From Crocinitomicaceae bacterium (lineage in GTDB: Bacteria; Bacteroidota; Bacteroidia; Flavobacteriales_D; Crocinitomicaceae), in contig JAFIEX010000009.1 of NCBI GenBank assembly GCA_020832365.1, forward strand, positions 1 through 32,635: a stretch of DNA of 32,635 nt, read 5' to 3'. Below the pieces are notes generated by a model, which was given only the letters and a program-made list of their open reading frames with translations, was not told the origin of the DNA and made no database searches. A program made the translations under genes and the position numbers. Shown one piece after another: positions 1 to 5,840 of the stretch. Numbering within the stretch: position 1 is the first letter of the stretch; every line of letters begins with the position of its first letter.

Positions 1-629
1 ATGGTCTCAAACAAGTTTATTTCCTGGCTAATAGCAGCTCCAAGCTTTTCAATTAGCACTGTTTTTTGAGCGTTTATTTGAGCTTCAAAATTTTGAGCTT
101 TAATTTCTGAGGTAATCCCTGAATAACTTTTACGTAGTATTTCCTTTTTCTTCGTAACTTCTGAATAGCCAATTATATCCGATAAATACTTGAGTTTGTC
201 ACTTTTTGTATTATCGATAAAATCTGTGAGGTATTGATAACGCAGCAACAAATTTTCAGATTCAGAACTTAATAAGTATTCTTTAAAAGGTTCAGTAGAA
301 TTTGAAAGTTCAACGGTTAGTTTTCCTTTTTTTGAAACCAATTTTCTCTCTGAATCAAGTGCTGAAGATTTTATTAAGTTAAGTGATACATAAGAATTTT
401 CATCTTGTGCTTTATTGATATTTCTCAATGCATCTTTGAGATCTATTTCTGAACTTGACAAATGAGAAACACGGTTGGTGTAAAACCATTCTATAGCATC
501 GGATATACTGCTTTTTCCTGTCCCATTATCACCATACAGGACAATAGATTTACCGTTTAGTGGCAATTCTAATTTTGATTGTACACCACGTATACCGTCA
601 ATTTCGATTTTATTGATTTTAACGCTCAT
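1..629 (-). CDS. SMC/RecN-like AAA ATPase, N-terminal part (cut by window edge)
   Basis: An open frame starts at ATG 629 on the minus strand and leaves the window after about 209 residues, so only the N-terminal part is visible. It begins MSVKINKIEIDGIRGV, the first strand typical of RecF/SMC-type ABC ATPases. A Walker A motif GDNGTGKSS follows at about residues 34-42, then SDAIEWFY, as in AAA_15/AAA_23-type proteins. The rest is charged and helical, as expected where a coiled coil starts. The Walker B and signature motifs would lie outside the window. The start overlaps the stop of the 60-aa gene by 11 bp, so the two are probably translationally coupled. ATPases of this kind power many anti-phage systems, but which type this is cannot be decided from half a protein. 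Confidence 0.8.
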   Translation of the reverse strand, partial: MSVKINKIEIDGIRGVQSKLELPLNGKSIVLYGDNGTGKSSISDAIEWFYTNRVSHLSSSEIDLKDALRNINKAQDENSYVSLNLIKSSALDSERKLVSKKGKLTVELSNSTEPFKEYLLSSESENLLLRYQYLTDFIDNTKSDKLKYLSDIIGYSEVTKKKEILRKSYSGITSEIKAQNFEAQINAQKTVLIEKLGAAISQEINLFET

Positions 630-801
630 TTTCGGTTCTTAATCTTTGTAATTCATTCTTGACATTGGCATCAGTTAGTTTATCCTCGTTATACAACTGC
701 TTAATCATTGCAGCAATGTTCGGATCAACAGTTTCAATGTTTTCAATTCCAGCGAAAAATTCATCCAGAATTTCTTTTCCTGATTTTACGTTTTCTGCCA
801 T
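619..801 (-). CDS. small hypothetical protein (60 aa)
   Basis: A 60-residue acidic, helical protein starting MAENVKSGKEILDEFF and ending LRTENER. It has no signal peptide, membrane segment or cysteine. I do not recognise the family. It lies 7 bp after the GIY-YIG gene and its last 11 bp overlap the start of the ATPase gene, which supports real, coupled expression. A small partner just before an SMC-like ATPase recalls the middle components of three-component ABC systems and the small subunit of Lamassu-type systems, but I see no sequence evidence for either. A regulator or assembly factor of the ATPase is the simplest guess. Confidence 0.6.
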   Translation of the reverse strand: MAENVKSGKEILDEFFAGIENIETVDPNIAAMIKQLYNEDKLTDANVKNELQRLRTENER

Positions 802-808
802 TGTTCAA

Positions 809-1264
809 TTATTTAAAGTAATCCCAATCAATTTTGAAATGGGTTTTAATGTTGTTGTTCATGATATCGAGACCAGATTTGTTGTTGCAAATTGGATATA
901 CACCAAATTTCCCCACAAAATCGAGGATGAAATAACTTTCCAGATCTTCAATTCTATAATCCCATCGACTTTTCAGTAAATCAAAATTGATATACGTAAA
1001 ATATAATTCGGTCACCTTTCGGTAGCTCTGAAGTCCAACGTTTTTTGATTTCCCATCAAAATGTCCCAAGAGTCTACTACCAATGCTATTTGTACGTTTT
1101 TCACTCATTCCGATATACAGCAATTTGGATTGCTGAAATGGGTAATTGATATCAACACTTTTACTGAAAATAAAATACAATCCAGCAATGCCATTCAGTG
1201 GCCGGATATTTTCCGGAATGAAAGGTATAGGATTGTCAAAAAATATTTTCAGTTGCTCATTCAT
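809..1264 (-). CDS. GIY-YIG-fold domain protein (putative nuclease)
   Basis: The 151-residue protein is essentially one GIY-YIG-like domain. GLYFIF at residues 28-33 matches the GIY strand and LLYIGMS at 48-54 the YIG strand. Then come Arg64 and His68 in SRLLGHF, a candidate metal-binding Glu109 in ESYFILDF, and Asn127/Asn128 near the end. This order (GIY, YIG, Arg, Glu, Asn) is that of the catalytic GIY-YIG core, though the spacing between the first two strands is rather long. GIY-YIG domains cut DNA in restriction enzymes, repair nucleases and homing enzymes. The start overlaps the preceding gene by 4 bp (ATGA arrangement). In this operon it would be the likely nuclease effector, an inference from fold and context. 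A non-catalytic DNA-binding variant is possible. Confidence 0.65.
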   Translation of the reverse strand: MNEQLKIFFDNPIPFIPENIRPLNGIAGLYFIFSKSVDINYPFQQSKLLYIGMSEKRTNSIGSRLLGHFDGKSKNVGLQSYRKVTELYFTYINFDLLKSRWDYRIEDLESYFILDFVGKFGVYPICNNKSGLDIMNNNIKTHFKIDWDYFK

Positions 1265-1863
1265 TCTACCCCTAATATTTCTCGGAATTTTGTTTCAATT
1301 TGTTCTTTTAATACCGGAACTTCTTTTTCCAACTTTTCCTTTGCTTGTTTGAACGAGTTCATTTGGAGATCAGCTGAAAGATTTATCCATTGATACTGAA
1401 TAGTAAGGTCATATTGACACGAACGCATTTCTTTGATTATCTCATCAATAGTTTCGCACATTTCCTTACTGAAATAGAGTTTATTCATTAGATAGTATCT
1501 ACTGAATTTACTACCAGACTCAAAGGTTTTGTTTGCTTCCTCAAATTGTTGCTTCTTAATCTCCTCATCAGTTAACCCAGTTACATTTTTCCACCTGATC
1601 AACGTGTCCAAATCCATATAAAATTCAGTCAGCTTTTCATATAATTCTTGAATTGTTTCAATACGTTTATCATGCAATCTGGATTGTTTTACATTAATTA
1701 GTTCAAGTTCCGCTTTATGAGACTCTAACTGCTGATTCAACTGCATTTTATGGATTTCAAGGTTTTGATTCATAAAATGCTTACCAAGTGTTTTAATAAG
1801 GTAGGTTAATGCACCGCCAATCGCAGTGAAGAATCCTAACTCTTTCAATATTGACCAATCCAT
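1261..1863 (-). CDS. membrane-anchored coiled-coil protein, unknown function
   Basis: A 200-residue protein with one hydrophobic stretch near the N-terminus (about residues 11-25, FFTAIGGALTYLIKT). A long charged helical region rich in Glu, Lys, Gln and Leu follows (about 30-90 and 150-195), suggesting a coiled coil. I recognise no family and see no catalytic motif. It is likely anchored in the inner membrane with the bulk in the cytoplasm. Its stop overlaps the GIY-YIG start by 4 bp, and it begins 8 bp after the 322-aa membrane protein, so it belongs to the same transcript. Membrane-tethered helical proteins beside an ATPase and a nuclease suggest a sensor or membrane-damage role, but that is inference. 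Confidence 0.7.
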   Translation of the reverse strand: MDWSILKELGFFTAIGGALTYLIKTLGKHFMNQNLEIHKMQLNQQLESHKAELELINVKQSRLHDKRIETIQELYEKLTEFYMDLDTLIRWKNVTGLTDEEIKKQQFEEANKTFESGSKFSRYYLMNKLYFSKEMCETIDEIIKEMRSCQYDLTIQYQWINLSADLQMNSFKQAKEKLEKEVPVLKEQIETKFREILGVE

Positions 1864-1871
1864 AATAACTA

Positions 1872-2840
1872 CTATTTCAATTTAATCGATTCTGATATAC
1901 TTTTCAGAGCCTCCAATATTGGTCCCTTGTCATTATGTGAATTGTTATCTAACGTTTTGCTAGGATTGTAAGAAACCGTTTCAACAAGTATCTGAATAAC
2001 ACTCTCGTTTAGTCTTTGGCCAAGCTCGGTATTGTCTAATTGTTCAATCTCATTTTTTAAACCATAATACAACTTTGCAACATCTTCTTTATACGCGTAT
2101 TCCTGCTGTAAACGAATATTTTGACTACGTTGTTTGCTGGCATAAATCGCTAACCATACTCCTGCACCTATGAACGGAAGATTACCAAGGGTTATTTTCC
2201 ACATTTCTGTAAGGTCACGATTCGATACAAAAAATGCCGTAATTGTCAATCCCATTAGCCCCGATAACGCACCAACGAAAACCCATAGCCAAAGTTTGTT
2301 AGGTTTATCAAATTGTTTTTTATGCTCTTCAAATGCTTTTGCTAAAGCAACCGTGCTCGCCCCCTGGAGTAATTCTTCAATTTTCTCCAATAATGCTTGT
2401 TGCTTTTTCTCATTGGCTTCTATGTTCTGAGCCAATTGCTTTTGCATGTTATCAATTTTGTGAACTAACCCCGGAACTTGTTTTCCATTTTCATCCTCAG
2501 TACCATAAAGTTGATCTTTGTATTTAGCAATTTGGCTTTTCAGATCAAGAATTTCTTTTGACTCTTTATCAGCTGATTCCTTAAAAGTAATCAATTTGTC
2601 CTCAATAGTTTCTCCATTTTCATCTTCCGCAATTATGAAATCATGCAGCTCTGCCAACTTCTTTTTAAATCCATCGATTTCATCAATTGAATAGACCGAA
2701 TCTGATCCCTCGACAATTTCATTTTTCAGTTTCTCAATTTCAGATATTGCCTGCTTGGACTCTTCTAGAAACTTATTGATATATTGCCTAAAGTATCTCT
2801 TTTGTCCTGGTGTTAATTCTTTCTGTTCTTCTTTGCTCAT
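1872..2840 (-). CDS. coiled-coil protein with two transmembrane helices, unknown function
   Basis: The 322-residue protein has a long, very charged helical N-terminal part (residues 1-180). Two hydrophobic helices follow, at about 183-205 (WLWVFVGALSGLMGLTITAF) and 216-234 (TLGNLPFIGAGVWLAIYA), then an 85-residue helical tail. Inside the N-terminal part a short motif occurs twice: AEDENG near 71-76 and TEDENG near 114-119, each between helices. The hairpin of two membrane helices between coiled coils suggests an inner-membrane scaffold with both ends in the cytoplasm. It starts 19 bp after mod and ends 8 bp before the next membrane protein. No family function is recognised, and its place in the restriction-modification operon is the only functional clue. 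Confidence 0.75.
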   Translation of the reverse strand: MSKEEQKELTPGQKRYFRQYINKFLEESKQAISEIEKLKNEIVEGSDSVYSIDEIDGFKKKLAELHDFIIAEDENGETIEDKLITFKESADKESKEILDLKSQIAKYKDQLYGTEDENGKQVPGLVHKIDNMQKQLAQNIEANEKKQQALLEKIEELLQGASTVALAKAFEEHKKQFDKPNKLWLWVFVGALSGLMGLTITAFFVSNRDLTEMWKITLGNLPFIGAGVWLAIYASKQRSQNIRLQQEYAYKEDVAKLYYGLKNEIEQLDNTELGQRLNESVIQILVETVSYNPSKTLDNNSHNDKGPILEALKSISESIKLK

Positions 2841-2859
2841 AGTAGTTGTAGGTTAGTTT

Positions 2860-4917
2860 CTAAAACGCTATAAATTTCTCGCCCAAATAATGTTTCAAGT
2901 TCCATTTCTTGGTTGTGTCCAGGGCACGCTCTAGGACAATCAATTTTTGGGAGGTGTTGTTTTTGAAATACTCAACAGTTTCATTGGCGATGGTAACATC
3001 CAAGCAAAGTAGGGTTTCCTTTTCGCCATCTGAAGCCAATACGATTTCGTTCTTTTTGAATTGCTCTTGTTTGGTGATTGTGTAATTCAATTTGAAGCCG
3101 TTTTTCAAGAGAATTTCGGTTGTGAGCTCGTTGCGGTTGAAGGCTGAAACTAATTGGGCTTCTTTGACTTCAATGTATTTCTTCAGTAATTCAATGTTTT
3201 CTTCTTCAGAAAGCTCTGGATCGGGTGCAAATTCTGTTCTTGGGAAGTTGGATTTTTGCAGCTTGAACACTTTAAATCCTAAGCCGTTTAATTGCTCTTG
3301 CTCATCTTCTTTTCCAGAGAATAAATCAGGTTGTGCTTTTTTCTTTTCCTCAATGATGTTGTTGATAACGCGTTTGTTGCGCTCAATAGTGATATCACTG
3401 ATTTTCTTGTAGCCCGCTTTGAAAGCTTCGCTCTTTTCTTCTGTTGCTTCTGGGAATTGAACAAGAATAAAATTTCTTTTTTTATTATCAGATTCATTCA
3501 ATTCAACTATTGCATGTCCAGTAGTTCCAGAGCCAGCAAAAAAGTCCATAAATAAGTCATGGTCATTACAAGTAATCGAATCAAAAAGTATTTTTAGTAT
3601 CGAGGTTGGTTTTGGATATGAGAAAAAGCTCTTTCCATCAAAAATCTTTTCTAATTGAATACCACCATCACTCTTTGTAGATAATATTGATCGCAATAGG
3701 AAGCTTTCTACTTCATCGAAATAAGTTATTGAGCTAGGTTGAGTAGCTTCATCTTTACTAAACCAAATTCTACCACAGATAAAACTGCCATCATGGAGTT
3801 CTTTGATTTCTTCATATTTACCTTCTTTAATCCCTGCAGCATCTTCAAATGTGTCAATCTTCCAACGCCATCCTCTGTCTGGAACTTTTACGGGTTTGTT
3901 GGTTTTGGGATGTAAGACATCATAAGTTGGTCCGAATGTATCTGCATTTGGCCAACTCATATTTATTTTCCCCCATAAACGATAATCATCATTTAATGAA
4001 TTATATAAGGTAATTCCCCTGTCAAAATCTTTTTTCTTGTATAGTTTCTTTAATTCCAAAACAGCTTGTGGTAGAGGGATTTTTTTAGATTTCAACTTAT
4101 TAATCAGTTTATCAATGTCCTCTAAACCTTCTTTGCGCATTAAAAACTCATGCTTCAATGAACTATCCTTAACATAAACCAAAATGTATTCATGTATATT
4201 TCCAATTCCTTTATCATTCTTCGGAACCCGTTTATTCCATGTGATGCACTCTATGAAATTTGATTCTCCAAATACCTCATCACACAATTTTCTTAAATGA
4301 TGTATTTCATTATTATCTAGAGAGATAAAGATAACTCCATCCTGCCTTAGAAGTTGTCTTGCGATCAGAAGTCTCGAATACATCATATTTAACCAGTTAC
4401 TATGATAGCTTCCAGAGTTTTCAATATTTGTGTCAATTTGAACTCCGTTTTCGATCATTTCAGCATCTTCCCAATAAGATTTAACATCTTGGCGCCATGT
4501 ATCTTTGTAGACATAATCTTTGTCTTTGTTGTAAGGCGGATCGATGTAAATACATTTGATTTGTTCGCGGTAACTTTTACTCAATAATTTAAGTACCTGT
4601 AAGTTTTCACCTTCTATGATGAGGTTTTCGCTGTGTTCCGGGGTTACACTTCTTTCTTCGTCAAAAACCAATGTTGCATCTGTTGGCGTAAAGGCTTCAC
4701 GCTTGGCTTTACTTTTTCCAAACCAACGGAATTCGTAACGCTCTGTTTCATTCAAACTTTCCGGATCAACAATTTGCTTGAGGTCATTGATGTTCAATTT
4801 TCCATCATTGGTGAACAAGTCGGGCATCAACTGTTTTAGTTGCTCCAGTCGTTCCTGGTTCCAATCGTGTGACTGAACGTTTTTGAGTGGGTTATCTGTG
4901 TTACTCTCCATTTCCAA
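2860..4917 (-). CDS. mod: type III restriction-modification methyltransferase subunit (Mod)
   Basis: This 685-residue protein is an N6-adenine DNA methyltransferase of the beta class. The catalytic motif DPPYN is at residues 126-130 and the S-adenosylmethionine-binding motif FAGSG follows at 460-464; that permuted order defines the class. The region between them should hold the target-recognition domain. The C-terminal VFKLQKSNFP region is typical of Mod proteins. Mod reads the asymmetric recognition sequence, methylates one strand, and is needed by Res for cleavage. The start overlaps the end of the KilA-N gene by 17 bp, so the genes are cotranscribed. Length and motifs look intact. The recognition sequence cannot be read from the protein. 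Confidence 0.96.
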   Translation of the reverse strand: MEMESNTDNPLKNVQSHDWNQERLEQLKQLMPDLFTNDGKLNINDLKQIVDPESLNETERYEFRWFGKSKAKREAFTPTDATLVFDEERSVTPEHSENLIIEGENLQVLKLLSKSYREQIKCIYIDPPYNKDKDYVYKDTWRQDVKSYWEDAEMIENGVQIDTNIENSGSYHSNWLNMMYSRLLIARQLLRQDGVIFISLDNNEIHHLRKLCDEVFGESNFIECITWNKRVPKNDKGIGNIHEYILVYVKDSSLKHEFLMRKEGLEDIDKLINKLKSKKIPLPQAVLELKKLYKKKDFDRGITLYNSLNDDYRLWGKINMSWPNADTFGPTYDVLHPKTNKPVKVPDRGWRWKIDTFEDAAGIKEGKYEEIKELHDGSFICGRIWFSKDEATQPSSITYFDEVESFLLRSILSTKSDGGIQLEKIFDGKSFFSYPKPTSILKILFDSITCNDHDLFMDFFAGSGTTGHAIVELNESDNKKRNFILVQFPEATEEKSEAFKAGYKKISDITIERNKRVINNIIEEKKKAQPDLFSGKEDEQEQLNGLGFKVFKLQKSNFPRTEFAPDPELSEEENIELLKKYIEVKEAQLVSAFNRNELTTEILLKNGFKLNYTITKQEQFKKNEIVLASDGEKETLLCLDVTIANETVEYFKNNTSQKLIVLERALDTTKKWNLKHYLGEKFIAF

Positions 4918-5695
4918 GTTTTTTTATGTGTTGGTTATCTACCAATGATTTCATTTGCGTAATTGCGATGTTGTTGAGCTGAATCAGTCTTTCGCTTTGG
5001 GGCATATCCTGCGCAATCAGCATAGCGTTTATGCTTTCTAAATTGGATAGCACTACCAATTGTTGTATGGTGGCATAGTCTCGGATATTCCCCTTCGATG
5101 AACTCAGGGCATCGCCCTTCGATGAACTTAGACCACCGCCTTTCTCGTTGGGGTTGGTATCACGCCATTGTTTGGCCGTCATTCCGAAAAGTGCCATGTT
5201 CAAGACGTCTGCTTCGGAAGCGTATACCAAAGAAGTTTGTTTTTTATCTAGTACCTGAGGAATGAGGTTTTCCTTGATGGCGTCCGTGTGAATCTTGTAA
5301 TTGACTTTTGCTAATGTGCGTTGGAAGTTCCATTCGATTTGTTGACGGTTTGATTCTTGCTCCTTTAGTCTCTGGAATTCGTGAATAAGATAAAACTTAA
5401 ATTCCGCACTGATCCATGAAGCAAATTCAAAAGCAATATCTCTGTGCGCAAAAGTACCACCATATCGACCAGATTTTGAAATAATCCCTACTGCATTAGT
5501 TGATTCTATCCACTTTTGTGGAGTAAGCGCAAAGCTATTCGAACCAGATTCGTTTTTAAAGGCATCGAATTCGATGCTTTTAAAATTAGGGTTGTTCAAT
5601 TGCTCCCATAAACCACAAAATTCAATGGCACTTCTGGTACGCATCCAGTTTTGAATGATGTAGTTGGTTCTATCCGTATCGCGGTATCTCGCCAT
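4901..5695 (-). CDS. KilA-N domain protein, 5' end frameshifted
   Basis: The 264-residue frame is most of a KilA-N DNA-binding domain protein: NYIIQNWMRTR, GLWEQLNNPNF, SGRYGGTFAHRDIAFEFASWI and LIHEFQRLKEQE are family hallmarks. KilA-N proteins are often coded between res and mod in Bacteroidota. The frame begins at an internal Met (5695). The bases upstream encode the missing start of the domain: in this frame they read EITLYSNQSEEYISLTD directly into MARYRD, but the true ATG lies at 5781 in another frame. One base is therefore missing near 5744-5750. The protein also carries an insertion, GGLSSSKGDALSSSKG, from two 24-bp repeats at 5091-5138. The gene is either decaying, phase-variable, or affected by a sequencing error. 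Its exact role is unknown; DNA binding or regulation is likely. Confidence 0.85.
   Translation of the reverse strand: MARYRDTDRTNYIIQNWMRTRSAIEFCGLWEQLNNPNFKSIEFDAFKNESGSNSFALTPQKWIESTNAVGIISKSGRYGGTFAHRDIAFEFASWISAEFKFYLIHEFQRLKEQESNRQQIEWNFQRTLAKVNYKIHTDAIKENLIPQVLDKKQTSLVYASEADVLNMALFGMTAKQWRDTNPNEKGGGLSSSKGDALSSSKGNIRDYATIQQLVVLSNLESINAMLIAQDMPQSERLIQLNNIAITQMKSLVDNQHIKKLGNGE
5091..5138. repeat. two tandem 24-bp repeats inserted in frame in the KilA-N gene
   Basis: Two adjacent 24-bp units (5091-5114 and 5115-5138) share CCCTTCGATGAACT and then diverge slightly. They encode (G/D)(G/A)LSSSKG twice in the KilA-N protein. Removing both would join NEKG to NIRDY, the expected family sequence there. 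The TTCGAnnnACTCAG pattern resembles short dispersed repeats I recall from other bacterial genomes, including Bacteroidota; I cannot confirm that here. Confidence 0.7.
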
Positions 5696-5739
5696 ATCCG
5701 TAAGTGAAATATATTCTTCGGATTGATTTGAATACAGCG

Positions 5740-5781
5740 TTATTTCTTTTCCAATACTTCTATTTTTTTATTCTTAGCCAT
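5740..5781 (-). pseudogene. out-of-frame 5' fragment of the KilA-N gene
   Basis: ATG at 5781 opens a 13-codon frame, MAKNKKIEVLEKK, which meets TAA at 5740-5742. Intact KilA-N proteins begin with just such a short basic strand, followed by EITLY; that continuation is present one frame away, starting at about 5746. Adding one A to the AAAA run at 5747-5750 would give LEKEITLYSNQSEEY and join the two parts. The fragment is thus the original start of the KilA-N gene. There is no good slippery heptamer here, although A-rich runs can slip. Confidence 0.75.
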
Positions 5782-5801
5782 TGTGAATCCATTTAGCAAT
5801 G

Positions 5802-5833
5802 TTTTAATACTACCGAATTCGGTAGTATTAAAA
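5802..5833. promoter_or_regulatory. 32-bp perfect palindrome between res and the KilA-N gene
   Basis: The bases form a perfect inverted repeat without spacer, centred on GAATTC, with arms reading TTTTAATACTACCGAA. It lies 7 bp after the res stop and about 20 bp before the original KilA-N ATG at 5781. As an RNA it would fold into a 16-bp stem with no room for a loop at the centre. The U-run of an intrinsic terminator is on the wrong side (T before, A after). A dimeric operator, a processing hairpin, or a recombination scar fits better than a terminator. Confidence 0.55.
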
Positions 5834-5840
5834 TTCCATA

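Noticed and set aside
5802-5833. palindrome as an intrinsic terminator of res
   Set aside because: It has no loop and the T-run precedes the stem and pairs with the A-run instead of following it, on both strands.
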